Assembly (NCBI GenBank): GCA_963753845.1
Contig: CAVWEI010000025.1
Span: 65,069 to 129,068, forward strand
DNA length: 64,000 bases
Direction: 5' to 3'
DNA from: Thiosocius sp963753845
Lineage (GTDB): Bacteria > Pseudomonadota > Gammaproteobacteria > Chromatiales > Chromatiaceae
Shown here: positions 1-8,612 of the stretch, one piece after another
Position numbering within the stretch: position 1 is the stretch's first letter
How the letters are laid out: each line of letters starts with the position of its first letter
Notes under the pieces: generated by a model
Seen by the model: only the letters and a program-made list of their open reading frames with translations
Databases searched by the model: none
Told to the model about the DNA's origin: nothing
Translations under genes and position numbers: made by a program

Positions 1-1471
1 ATTGTGAAATATAATCTTCCAGAGTCATGTCTTCATTGAACAAAATGGCCTGAGGAATCAGAACCTCGCCGGATACCACGATTGTTTCCGTCCGTTCCGG
101 GATTGAGATGATGTCTCCTTCCTGGAGGCGAAGATTGATCGCACTGTTCACGTCGCCGAGTACCAGCCTTCCTGCCGGTTTTTCTTGACGTACGCGAGCT
201 ACAAATTTCTGAACAAGGTCAGCCTCGACCATTCTTATTCTTGCTGCTTCGTCGGTTTCCGAGGATGCTCGCAAGTAGGCACTTTCGAGGCGCAACAAGC
301 TCTCCTCGATCGACTTTTTCTGTTGCTCCTCGATACTTTTACGTCTGATGGATATTGACTCGTAAGCGGCAAGGTACTCGGGAACGGCAATCATATCGAG
401 CAGCTCGCCGAGGCGTGCGTTCTTGGACATCACGAACTGCGATTGGCCTTCGTAGGCACCTTCGACCGTTATCGTGATCACGTCGTAATTTGCGTCGCTC
501 AGTAAATCAATTTTATCTCCGTCACCGAAAAGCCTTTTGTCGACGTCTGGCAGGGGAAGGTAGAGAGCGTTTGGGGCTCCGTTGCGCACACCTGTCCACA
601 TGGCGTGCGTGGCGGTAACAAGCGGACGTGCCCAACTCAACAACTGCTTCCCGTCTACCGCGCCTCCCGCCAACTCGAACGAGGCAGCATTGCGGACCGC
701 ACCACCTACGGCAACTGTGCCACCAAGTGGTCTTACGAAGATCGTATCTCCGTCTTGGAGCTGAATGCTTGGCAATTTGCCAGATAACAGAAATTCGTAC
801 AGGTCTGCGGTGCCGATACGTCTTCCGTTACGCAATATATCGATATGGCGGTAGCTGCCTTTGTCCGGGGCAATTCCAGCGGCTCGATCGATAAAGAAGA
901 GAATTGAATTTGATGCGACTCCGGCATAGCGCCCTGGGTTTCGTACAAAGCCCGTAACAAAAACAGCAACCGGCTGGCTGCTTACCAGTGACGTATAGAC
1001 CTGAACATTTTCTGTGTAGACCTGGCGTACTGCAGTCTTCACATGATCGTTGAGCTTATCGTTACGGACACCGGCAATGGCCACTGGACCGACTTTGGGT
1101 ATAAATATGTTTCCCTTGGGGTCGACCACGAGGGTCTCGTTGATTTCTGTTGCACCCCACACGCGCAGTTCCACCTGGTCTCCGGTCGAGATGATGTAAT
1201 CGGGGTTGAGACCATCTTCCTTTTCACCGGAAAACCCACCCGTGAAAAGATTGGACCCGAAGGGCTTCAGGTCGCTTTCGGCGGAACTTTCCAGACTCTC
1301 TATCGCGAGCGGTTGCTGCGTGGGTTCTTGACTGGCGGATTGAGCTGTTGCGCTCGTATCAATTCCGCCGTACTGAGCTGTGCAGGGTAACGAGCTTATA
1401 AGAAAGATCGTCGCGGCGATGATATTGCGTGACAAGGAATGCCGGCGAAGGAGTCGAGGTGCTCGCATCAT
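1..1471 (-). CDS. kpsD: Polysaccharide export outer-membrane protein, KpsD/Wza type (3' end beyond window)
   Basis: The frame stays open from the ATG at 1471 to the left edge, about 490 codons, so the C-terminus is missing. The N-terminus has a basic stretch and then a hydrophobic segment ending near a Cys (LISSLPC), consistent with an export signal or lipoprotein signal. A poly-export domain follows (YIISTGDQVELRVWG, then VDPKGNIFIPKVGPV), then SLBB-like beta-grasp units (VFVTGFVRNPGRY; VAVGGAVRNAASFELAGG; and ISIPERTETIVVSGEVLIP near the edge). This is the outer-membrane polysaccharide export channel family that completes ABC-dependent capsule export together with KpsE and KpsMT. The start overlaps the kpsE stop by one base (TGATG), indicating translational coupling. 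Family assignment is firm; the exact symbol is by analogy with E. coli group 2 capsules. Confidence 0.88.
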   Translation of the reverse strand, partial: MMRAPRLLRRHSLSRNIIAATIFLISSLPCTAQYGGIDTSATAQSASQEPTQQPLAIESLESSAESDLKPFGSNLFTGGFSGEKEDGLNPDYIISTGDQVELRVWGATEINETLVVDPKGNIFIPKVGPVAIAGVRNDKLNDHVKTAVRQVYTENVQVYTSLVSSQPVAVFVTGFVRNPGRYAGVASNSILFFIDRAAGIAPDKGSYRHIDILRNGRRIGTADLYEFLLSGKLPSIQLQDGDTIFVRPLGGTVAVGGAVRNAASFELAGGAVDGKQLLSWARPLVTATHAMWTGVRNGAPNALYLPLPDVDKRLFGDGDKIDLLSDANYDVITITVEGAYEGQSQFVMSKNARLGELLDMIAVPEYLAAYESISIRRKSIEEQQKKSIEESLLRLESAYLRASSETDEAARIRMVEADLVQKFVARVRQEKPAGRLVLGDVNSAINLRLQEGDIISIPERTETIVVSGEVLIPQAILFNEDMTLEDYISQ

Positions 1472-2580
1472 CAGAATCCTATATGGTCTTTAATAGTGGC
1501 GGTCGTCAGTCCGAACAGGAGATACAACAGCAAAAACACGACGAAGGCCGTCGCGGAATTCCAGATCGCTTCAGGTTCCACGGCGGATTCAGCCAGTGAC
1601 GGCCGCACAAACGTTATCAGAAAAAGCTGTTTTTTAGAAACGTCATCGCGGGCAGATTGAAGACTGGCAAGCGTCGACGTATAGAGTTGGTGTGCGATCT
1701 CCTTGTCCAGACTGAAACGTTCGTAGTCTTCGAGAATGGCGCTTAGCTCAACATGTTCGAGGCCCGTAATACGTTTCTTTTCCCTTGTTATCTGATCCTC
1801 TAGTGCCTTGATTCGCGCGTTCGAGGCAAATACCTCCGCACTGTTCTCCCTGAGATAGGAAAGCAACTGGTCACGCTGTGCAAGCGCATTAGCCAAATCC
1901 GACTCCAGGGCGGTGACAATACCCAAAATGGCGCCGGTCTTTGCCGTTGGGTCGAGGACATTCGTTGAATTCCGAAATGCGGTGAGGCGGGCTGCGGCAG
2001 CTTGCAGGCGTTGTTCGGCGAGTTTTAACTCCTGCTCGGCGAAAGCAACACTGTCGTTGGCAATCGTTTTGGACAGATCGTTCACCAGCTTCTCACTGTT
2101 TTCCAGTATCTGAGTTGCCATCGCTTTCGCCGTGAGGGGATCAAAGGCCTTCGTTTTCAAGGAAATAATCCCGGTTTCCTTGTCAACGAGAACCTCTATT
2201 CTGCCCCGATAGTAGTCGAGAAAATCTTCCGCATTGGCATCGGGCGACATGCGTGCCCATATATCAATTTCCGCATCACTGAAGTGCGCTCTCAGGCCGA
2301 GGGTTGCATCGATCTGCTCCAGGACGTCACGGGACTGGATGTAGTCCGTGACAATGGCGATATCTTGCGCGTCGGCAGAATTGCTGACACCGCTAAGGAT
2401 GCCACTCAATGTGCCGGAACTGACCACGCCGCCTGATTGAGAGCGCACAGTAAAGTGTGTTTCGCTTACGTAAATCGGTGTTGCGAGAATGGCGTAGTAG
2501 GCTGCAACGATCAGCGTAGGGACTGCTACAAGCCAGACGAAGCCTGATGACAAGTTAAGGAGAGCCAGCACTCTTTTCAT
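1471..2580 (-). CDS. kpsE: Capsule polysaccharide export inner-membrane protein, KpsE type
   Basis: A 369-residue polysaccharide co-polymerase/periplasmic adaptor that would link the KpsMT transporter to the outer-membrane KpsD channel. It has the expected topology: a transmembrane helix near residues 12-32 (VWLVAVPTLIVAAYYAI), the ETHFTVRS motif that follows it in this family, a long periplasmic part with coiled-coil stretches (about residues 160-310), and a second transmembrane helix near the C-terminus (FVVFLLLYLLFGL). Its length matches KpsE/BexC/CtrB proteins. Its ATG overlaps the upstream kpsT stop by 4 nt, and its stop overlaps the kpsD start, so the export genes form one transcription unit. 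No defect is visible in this gene. Confidence 0.9.
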   Translation of the reverse strand: MKRVLALLNLSSGFVWLVAVPTLIVAAYYAILATPIYVSETHFTVRSQSGGVVSSGTLSGILSGVSNSADAQDIAIVTDYIQSRDVLEQIDATLGLRAHFSDAEIDIWARMSPDANAEDFLDYYRGRIEVLVDKETGIISLKTKAFDPLTAKAMATQILENSEKLVNDLSKTIANDSVAFAEQELKLAEQRLQAAAARLTAFRNSTNVLDPTAKTGAILGIVTALESDLANALAQRDQLLSYLRENSAEVFASNARIKALEDQITREKKRITGLEHVELSAILEDYERFSLDKEIAHQLYTSTLASLQSARDDVSKKQLFLITFVRPSLAESAVEPEAIWNSATAFVVFLLLYLLFGLTTATIKDHIGF

Positions 2581-3350
2581 GGACGCCCGTCCTGATATAC
2601 CCGCGGTGTTTCGTCCATTGTTTGCGCGTCTTCATCTGATTTGATCGGTTTGTGGTGATGAGCCCTGGAATTTTCACCTCGGCCCGGTCCATCGAATCTC
2701 GGCGAGTTGGCGCGAAAAGCACGCAGTCCCTGTTTTGCGTCTTCGTAAAAGCGGGCAGATCCATTTTCCAAGACAATTATGCTGTCGCATTGTTCCCGCA
2801 GCAATTTCGGTCTAGACGATGCAATCAATACACTGGGGTAATCTTTCAGGATCTCGAATCGCTCGAGCATGCTCTCCGGAGATCTGCTTCCGGTTACAGC
2901 CAGTGTTTCGTCAACCAGGTAGATGTCGTACCTTGCTGCAAGCGCTACAGCCAGATTCAGCCGCCGACGGAAAGGCCTGGGATAGAGGGAGAATGGCTGG
3001 TCAAATTTGCGTCCCAAGCCCGCTAACTTCTCAACATCGCGCATCATCTCAGGCACCGGTATACCTAAGACTCTCGCAATGAAAGCGGTGTTTTCTCGTC
3101 CGGTCAATTGAGGGCTGATGCCCGGATTCTGTCCCAAAGGGACGGAAACCCGGCCGTCGATCTCAATATCGCCAAGGTCAGGAAGTTCCTGTCGACACAA
3201 TAAATTCAACAGTGTCGTCTTGCCCGAGCCTTTGTCACCTATGATGCCAATCCGCCGGCCGGCAGGCAGGTCCAGGTTGATATTCTCGAAGACCGGCTTG
3301 ATCTCACCATCGCCGCGATATGTTTTGCTGACTGCGTGTAGCCTTATCAT
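2577..3350 (-). CDS. kpsT: Capsule export ABC transporter ATP-binding protein, KpsT-like, with degenerate signature motif
   Basis: A 257-residue nucleotide-binding protein of the KpsT/Wzt-short family, expected to power capsule export with KpsM. Walker A is intact (GDKGSGKTTLL, about residues 39-49), as is Walker B (YDIYLVDE). SPQLTGRENTAFIARVLG matches the family LTGREN region. Unusual points: where E. coli KpsT has the signature YSSGMRSRL this protein has YPRPFRRRL, losing the SG pair, and the switch-histidine motif (VSH in KpsT) reads ASSRP, with no His. The C-terminus carries a polar tail of about 40 residues. ATP hydrolysis may therefore be impaired, or the protein has diverged to another coupling mode. 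Position between kpsM and kpsE supports the role. Confidence 0.83.
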   Translation of the reverse strand: MIRLHAVSKTYRGDGEIKPVFENINLDLPAGRRIGIIGDKGSGKTTLLNLLCRQELPDLGDIEIDGRVSVPLGQNPGISPQLTGRENTAFIARVLGIPVPEMMRDVEKLAGLGRKFDQPFSLYPRPFRRRLNLAVALAARYDIYLVDETLAVTGSRSPESMLERFEILKDYPSVLIASSRPKLLREQCDSIIVLENGSARFYEDAKQGLRAFRANSPRFDGPGRGENSRAHHHKPIKSDEDAQTMDETPRVYQDGRP

Positions 3351-4140
3351 TTCATTGACAGCTCTTCACTGTTAACACGCATGGTGGCGAGACCTATCGT
3401 CCAAAGTGCCAAGGCAAATAGACCTACATAACCGAGATCATAATAAGTGCTTTCGAATTCATAAAAAAAGCTACTACGGATAAGCTCAATCACCTGCAGC
3501 AGCGGGTTGTAAAGTAGCCACTCGCGCAGGGATGTCGGGAGCATGTTTGCCGTGAAGAAAACCCCGGATGTGAAGAATAGAGGGCGCCCAAGAAGCAACT
3601 GAGTAAACTTGAGCCCCGGCGGGGAGTTTCTTGGACAAACCCGCCAATGTCATCCCCAAGCCAGTCCCCATTGTCCACATCAAGACGAAACCGATAAGGA
3701 CGCCAAGTGGATCCTGAACTCTGGGTGCTTCTCCAAGAAGACGCGTGCCAAATACAGCAACGCCAAACACCAGCAGCATGGTCACCAGTTCGAGCAGTGT
3801 ATGCGCGAAGGTGATGTCGAATATCGTGACCGGTGGGAGCTTGAAAAGATGTTGATTCCGGATTGCCGCAGTGGCCCCTTCACGCACGGATTGGCGGAAC
3901 AGCCAAAATGGCAATACACCGGTTACCAGGAAGAGCAGTATTGGAAGATTTGCATCGTCTCGGTCCCAGAGAATGATCCACACGGTGTACAGAGCGGCCA
4001 CTTGTGCCAAAGGAGTGACAAATGCCCAAAGGTAACCGGCTCTCAGTCTGCCATAACGGGCCAGAATTTCACGCAGCATCAAGTGCTTCGATAACACGAG
4101 CCTGAGTTGGCAGTGTCCTTGTCACCCAATTCGCGTGCAT
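3347..4140 (-). pseudogene. kpsM: Capsule export ABC transporter permease, KpsM-like, broken by two frameshifts
   Basis: Three reading frames together give a full KpsM-type permease. The first frame starts at ATG 4140, 3 nt after the upstream stop, and reads ...QARVIEAL. The frame then slips by one base near 4076 into MLREILARYGRLRAGYLWAF, the family start of the membrane domain. It slips again by one base near 3600 into LLGRPLFFTSGVFFTANMLP, the conserved C-terminal part. Both slips equal one inserted base. Removing them gives 263 residues, close to the 258 of E. coli KpsM. Several hydrophobic segments fit an ABC-2 type inner-membrane permease. The stop overlaps the kpsT start (ATGA). Either the gene is inactivated or these are sequence errors; both slips are needed to explain it. 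Confidence 0.8.
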
Positions 4141-4143
4141 GGT

Positions 4144-4512
4144 CTAAAGGGGCTCGCTGTTTTCCGGCGAGCTGAAGGCGTTCGTGATCCCCGCATCGTT
4201 TTGGCAGATTGTGCGCCACCTGCCGGAACTGGTTTCAGCGACGACGGTGCAATGCTTGCCACTTGCGGAGAAGTAGTGTTTGACCACAGTGATTCCGCCG
4301 CTGCCGAATCCATCGGGAAACGCTGCTTTTTGGAATCGGCCAATGGGTGCGTCATGAAGCTGACGGTAAATTGCTGACAGCTCCGATTCTTCAGAGGCCC
4401 CGGTGTCGATTGCCTGGCCAAGCGGAGCGCCTTTGATTGCACCGAAAGTGTTACAGCCGGTCAATGGCGCCGTGAGCAGGATAAGCAGAATTCCGATTGG
4501 GACAATTCGCAT
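4144..4512 (-). CDS. Small outer-membrane-type lipoprotein of unknown function
   Basis: About 122 residues when started at the ATG at 4512 (a TTG seven codons upstream is possible). The N-terminus is a clear lipoprotein signal: MRIVPIGILLILL, then the lipobox LTGC, with Asn after the Cys. The mature part ends with two cysteines (KHCTVVAE and RTICQND) that could form a disulfide. I do not recognise the family. It lies directly upstream of the kpsM start on the same strand, 3 nt away, so it is probably the first gene of the capsule export unit and may assist export or anchoring. That role is inferred from position only. Confidence 0.68.
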   Translation of the reverse strand: MRIVPIGILLILLTAPLTGCNTFGAIKGAPLGQAIDTGASEESELSAIYRQLHDAPIGRFQKAAFPDGFGSGGITVVKHYFSASGKHCTVVAETSSGRWRTICQNDAGITNAFSSPENSEPL

Positions 4513-4533
4513 GCGAGTGCGATCAGGCCTCAA

Positions 4534-4841
4534 GATGGCTCAGTTGGGTCGAGCCTGATTATACGGGGCAGTGCATCGAAACGTCTATTCTCATTGTGGC
4601 TGCGAGCGCCTCGGTTGGAGGCGATCCTTGAATGTTACTGCGGGTGGGTGAGCATCATGAACAAAGGCGGCTACTTCAGACTCATTTCACCGTGGAATCG
4701 GTCCCTCGCTTCAGACTCATTCCATGTTCGACAAGGCTTGATCTATCAGTGCCAACAGACCGTAGGTTACGATTTCGACTCGGTGTTCCAGACCATCGGC
4801 AACCTGTTCCGGTGGCGGGGCTGACGGGTGCCCTGAGGCGT
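4534..4841. other. Gap without a recognised gene between the lipoprotein and the sulfotransferase remnant
   Basis: About 300 nt. Short open frames exist on both strands, but none has a ribosome binding site with a recognisable protein. It probably holds the promoter of the lipoprotein-kps unit on the minus strand. I could not pick out a convincing -35/-10 pair. Confidence 0.4.
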
Positions 4842-5756
4842 TCATGTCAGAATCTTCATAATCCTGTCCGTCATCTCGGACACGTTTCGCGCGGTCTGAG
4901 GCGGAACGGCAAACAGGTTCGCGACCCAGTCCGCATCCCATCCGGAGAGGGTTTCGAAACGGGCCCGGTAGGCGGCATTGGTCGGCATGACAGCGCCCTC
5001 GACACGCTCGGTCCAGGTGGCGGCCTCAAGCGCCGGATCGTCCCGGCGCAGCCGGAAGAGGCGGCAAGGCCGTTGTCGTGGGGCATTTTCAGCTCGTTGC
5101 AGCAGCGGATCGCTCGATGTCCAAGGCGCCCAGCTTCTTGACATTCGCCTTTGGGGTCGGCTGCAGCCTGTCGAAAAGCCTGGTCATGCCAAGACTGTCA
5201 AACACGGCGGCACAACTGTCCGAAATCCGGTCATAGGGAAGGACCTGGAGTTTGTTGCCGAACAGCCCCCGGTATGTCTGTAACAGGAACAGGTAATCGA
5301 ACAGACCCGCGGGCCGTCTGACATAGTCCCGAAAGCGGTGGAGTTCTTCTGGTTGACGGTGAATTCGCGGTAATGGCTGATGTGATAATCCGCTAGGTTC
5401 CGGAACAGGACGACCCCCTGGATGTCGTCAAACCCGTGGTCTTCCAGGGCGCAGACGAACCGGGTCAGATGTGATTGATGCAGCGGCGCGGACCAGGGCT
5501 CGGCCGAGAAAATCACCGTGGAGCAGCCGAGCGTCTCGAACTCGTCAGCCAAGCGGGCTGGAAGAAGCCCCTGTTTGCCCTTCATGAAATCGGAAATCAG
5601 CGGGAAATGCCGGACGCCGAGTTTCGGTTGTACGATCAGACCCGACTGTGGGTACAGAAAGCCGCTTTCGCGTAACAGATCTCTGTTCGCATAAAGCTGG
5701 TTCTGAAGGCTTGAGGACCCTGTCTTGTACGTCCCCAGGTGAAGAATTGCGCGCAT
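4842..5756 (-). pseudogene. Sulfotransferase-like protein, frameshifted
   Basis: The chosen start, ATG at 5756, follows GAGGTGG and opens MRAILHLGTYKTGSSSLQ. This is the 5'-phosphosulfate-binding loop (GTxKTGSSSLQ) of bacterial PAPS-dependent sulfotransferases. The frame continues through VVLFRNLADYHISHYREF, the 3'-phosphate-binding region. After about residue 135 the reading moves to other frames: FRDYVRRPAGLFDYLFLLQ, then ANVKKLGALDIE, then a C-terminal frame with TNAAYRARFETLSG ending at 4842. At least three frame changes are needed, so the gene is dead or badly read here. The combined length of about 300 residues suits the family. It would sulfate a surface glycan, in keeping with the capsule context. 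Confidence 0.66.
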
Positions 5757-5894
5757 TGCCACCTCGATGTATACCGCTGCATCAGGGCTGCCGCGACATG
5801 CTGGCAACGCCCGACGCAGTCGCGAAACACGTTTGCTGTGTGAAGATTTCGGCGCGCCTTAGACCCAACCGCTCCGATCAGTCAACGGCACATG

Positions 5895-6281
5895 TCAACC
5901 GGCAGCGCGACCGCGAATCAACGTGCTTGAGATTGTGGGCGTGCGCGGCATGTAGACCACGTCGCAATGATCCTTCAGGAAATCGAACTTGCCGGTCCAG
6001 TCGTCGCCCATGGCGAACACATGGGCGCCATGGGTCTGCACGTCGCCGATTTTCTGCTCCCAGCTTTCCTCGGGAATAATCAGATCGACGTAGCGGACCG
6101 CCTCCAGATCCGCCTTGCGTTCGGCAAAGGAAAACTTCGATTTCTTGCCCTTGATCGCGTTAAACTCGTCACTGGACAGGGCCACGATGAGATAGTCGCC
6201 AAGCATGCGGGCCCGTTTCAGCAGGCGTATATGGCCATAGTGAAGGGTGTCAAAGGTTCCGTAGGTGATCACTTTACGCAT
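5895..6281 (-). CDS. tagD: Glycerol-3-phosphate cytidylyltransferase (TagD/TarD type)
   Basis: A 128-residue nucleotidyltransferase that makes CDP-glycerol from CTP and sn-glycerol 3-phosphate. All landmarks of the family are present: the N-terminal VITYGTFDTLHYGHIRLLKR with the HxGH (here HYGH) catalytic motif, the KGKKSKFSFAERKADLEAVRYVD segment, FAMGDDWTGKFDFL, and the C-terminal ISSTLIRGR substrate-binding signature. The length matches TagD (129 residues in B. subtilis). It is upstream of and co-directional with the sulfotransferase remnant and divergent from the glycerophosphotransferase at 6549, which would use its product. Together they imply a glycerol-phosphate decoration or polymer in the capsule. 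Assignment is firm; in vivo use is inferred. Confidence 0.93.
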   Translation of the reverse strand: MRKVITYGTFDTLHYGHIRLLKRARMLGDYLIVALSSDEFNAIKGKKSKFSFAERKADLEAVRYVDLIIPEESWEQKIGDVQTHGAHVFAMGDDWTGKFDFLKDHCDVVYMPRTPTISSTLIRGRAAG

Positions 6282-6548
6282 CGGGTCACGTTGCCCCTTT
6301 AGTTTGATCGCATGGCGGTTATCATATCTTTATTCATGCTAGCATTGCACCCCGGAAGGGCCCATCCTTAACTGCGGAAAATCCGCGCATGCAACTTTAC
6401 GGTGCATTGATATGTGGTGTGTGCACCCTTTGGTTGACAGCACTCCGGCGCCCGGTGCACCCTTGCGTTCTGTCGTGTTCAGTGTCTATGAGCACGGGCA
6501 AAATGCTCGCGTGCAAAGGCGCCCTTTCAACGGCTTTGGGGTGAAAGA
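6282..6548. promoter_or_regulatory. Divergent intergenic region between tagD and the glycerophosphotransferase
   Basis: About 267 nt that must carry promoters for both directions. A perfect TTGACA sits at 6434-6439 on the plus strand, but no TATAAT-like hexamer follows at 16-18 nt, so I do not call it. On the minus strand, TATGAT in the reverse complement of 6319-6326 is a weak -10 candidate. The motif GTGCACC recurs near 6421 and 6455, which could be an operator repeat. No strong claim is made. Confidence 0.3.
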
Positions 6549-7790
6549 TTGAAAAAACCTGGCAGTGCGCCCCCTGTGAAAAAGGCCCTGGAAATCGGCG
6601 AAAATGGTGTAGCGTTGCATTTTCTGGGTCAGGCCTCGATGCGGGCCCGCAAGAACAAGGTTTGCGTCCTGTCCCCAGGCGGCTTCAGCGACAACAGCAA
6701 GTACATGTACGCCTATCTCTATTCCAACCTGAAGAAGATCGATCCCAGGCTGGAACTGTATTGGCTATGCCATTCGCCTGCGGAAAACGAGGAACTGCGC
6801 GCGGCAGGCGTGAATTCGTTTTTGTTCAGCCGAAACAGCGGTCTGTTGCAACGGTTGATCGAAACCCGGTACGTTTTCGTCTCGACGCACCATTTGGCAC
6901 ATTCCAGCTATTGCTATATGCAGGTCGCCCTGTCCGGCGCGACCAAGATTCAAATGTGGCATGGGGTCCCCGCTAAACATATAGCTTATCAGCTTCTGGG
7001 CAATCAGCAGCCGAACAGGTTTGCCTATTACAGCTACGATTGCCTGTCGGCCGACTATGTGACGGCAGAGTCAGAATTCGTCCGCCCTCGGTATCAGGAG
7101 GCGTTTCCGAACGCGAATATAATTGTAACCGGCAGCCCCAGAACCGACATTCTGCTTGAGGGCGGCGATGACATCCCATTTTCCGAAATCAACACCGACC
7201 CGGCGGTCATCGCCCAGATGCGCAGTGTCCGCCAGAACGGCGGCAGGGCCGTGCTCTACTGCCCGACATTCCGGGCGAAAATACAGGACAGATCCGGATT
7301 CCTGCAAGAGATCCGGAAGTTCATTGAAGGCTGTGCCAAAGACGAAAACTGTCTGTTGGTGATCAAGAACCACAAGGTCTCGGTAGATACACCGGACATC
7401 CGCGAGATGGTTCAGGCGCTGGATACAACCCGGGTGCTGATCGTCGATCCCAGGGGTGATATCTATCCTTATCTCAGGGAAGCGGAGGTGCTGGTGACGG
7501 ATTATTCCTCGATCTATTATGACTATCTGCTGACCGGGCGGCGCATAGTGTTTTTCCAGCCGGATCGCGAGGCCTATCTTGAAATACGCGACATCTATGA
7601 TGAGCGGGATGTGTCGGGATACGAGGTTGGCGAATATGTCATCGATGGCGCGGACTGCGCGGCCCTGCTGAACGCAAGCGAGGACTCAAAATACGCCGCC
7701 GACAGGGAAAAGCTGACGAAGCTGATTTTCAAATACGACAAAAGCTCCGCATGCAAGCGGGTCGTGGACAGGGTGATCCCCCGGCATTGA
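6549..7790 (+). CDS. CDP-glycerol glycerophosphotransferase family protein (TagB/TagF-like)
   Basis: 413 residues if started at TTG 6549, which follows GGGGTGAAAG. An internal ATG at 6639 is the alternative. The protein matches the glycerophosphotransferase fold, a GT-B-like enzyme transferring glycerol phosphate from CDP-glycerol. Landmarks are an N-terminal Rossmann half (VCVLSPGGFSDNSKYMYAYL), the conserved TKIQMWHGVP with the catalytic-type His, TGSPRTDIL, the YCPTFR motif, and the C-terminal VTDYSSIYYDYLLTGR (the DYSS motif of TagF). It stands alone on the plus strand, divergent from tagD, whose CDP-glycerol it would use. In Gram-negatives such enzymes build glycerol-phosphate capsules. 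Whether it primes or polymerises cannot be told from sequence. Confidence 0.87.
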   Translation: MKKPGSAPPVKKALEIGENGVALHFLGQASMRARKNKVCVLSPGGFSDNSKYMYAYLYSNLKKIDPRLELYWLCHSPAENEELRAAGVNSFLFSRNSGLLQRLIETRYVFVSTHHLAHSSYCYMQVALSGATKIQMWHGVPAKHIAYQLLGNQQPNRFAYYSYDCLSADYVTAESEFVRPRYQEAFPNANIIVTGSPRTDILLEGGDDIPFSEINTDPAVIAQMRSVRQNGGRAVLYCPTFRAKIQDRSGFLQEIRKFIEGCAKDENCLLVIKNHKVSVDTPDIREMVQALDTTRVLIVDPRGDIYPYLREAEVLVTDYSSIYYDYLLTGRRIVFFQPDREAYLEIRDIYDERDVSGYEVGEYVIDGADCAALLNASEDSKYAADREKLTKLIFKYDKSSACKRVVDRVIPRH

Positions 7791-7879
7791 TCTCGATTCC
7801 AGCGGTCCTGGCTGGATCGGTTGCTTCCCTTCGGTTGAGGTTCCACGCCTACACGGCGGCTTCGTTGGGGCTCGGATGC

Positions 7880-8276
7880 TCGTCAGTTGTCGCCGATGAT
7901 TGATGCGCTCGAGCAAAACTGCAGGTCAGTGCCTGAGCAGACGCTGGCCGACACCGGCTATCGCGGCGAGGCCGTATTCGAGGTGCTGGCCGATCGCGGC
8001 ACGGATCTGATCGTATCGCCTGGCCGTTAGGGACGCGACATCGCCTAGATTGACGCGACGAGTAAGCCGCGAACGGCGGCAATGGCCCAGAGGCTACAGA
8101 GCGCCGATGGTAAGGCTGCCTACCGGCGTCGCAAGCACATCGTCGAGCCACCAAACGGTTGGATCAAATCGGTGCCCGGGTTCCGCCAGTTCAGTGTTCG
8201 GGGCGTCGAGAAAGTACGCGCGGAATGGAAGCTGGTGACCAGGGCACTGAACCTGCGTCGGATGGCGTACCTGTGA
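7880..8276 (+). mobile_element. Degenerate IS transposase remnant (IS5/IS1182-like, C-terminal part)
   Basis: One frame reads MIDALEQNCRSVPEQTLADTGYRGEAVFEVLADRG, typical of the second DDE part of IS5/IS1182-group transposases. Two in-frame TAG codons follow (around 8028 and 8047), then the C-terminal signature RRRKHIVEPPNGWIKSVPG and VEKVRAEWKLVTRALNLRRM to a TGA at 8274-8276. The N-terminal half and recognisable terminal inverted repeats are missing, so this is a dead fragment. It separates the glycerol-phosphate genes from the PKS gene and marks a past insertion or recombination at this junction. Family assignment is from motif recognition and could be off at the IS-family level. Confidence 0.72.
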
Positions 8277-8612
8277 GCCACATCAGACTAAAACGCCCCC
8301 TGCGAGGCGCTGCAGCCTATCGTCAGGCTCGAATTCGCTACGTCCCGAGCAATCTTCGGCTCTTACGACTACCGCTCCGTCAACTGCAATAGCCCCTTAA
8401 AGCCATCGGTTGGCTTTCCGCTTAGCTCAAGTGGTCTGCCGCGCAGACTCCTAGGTGGATTCCTGGCTGCTAAGGTAAAATGACGAAATCTGAATGTATA
8501 CAGTAGAACTGTGATCAATCATCCATCGGAGCCCAAGTCGAAGCGGCGCACCAGGGAATGTATCCAACCGTCGACCATGCATTGTTCCGGCTGGCAGGGA
8601 AATCAATAGCGC
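8277..8612 (+). promoter_or_regulatory. Upstream region of the PKS operon
   Basis: About 336 nt between the transposase remnant and the PKS start with no gene seen. TATACA at 8497-8502, preceded by TG, is a possible -10 about 110 nt before the PKS start, but it lacks a good -35 at the proper spacing. A CAGGGA about 12 nt before the ATG is a loosely placed ribosome binding site. Confidence 0.3.

Noticed and set aside
6434..6439. Perfect TTGACA as a -35 box for the glycerophosphotransferase
   Set aside because: No acceptable -10 hexamer at 16-18 nt; GC-rich sequence follows.
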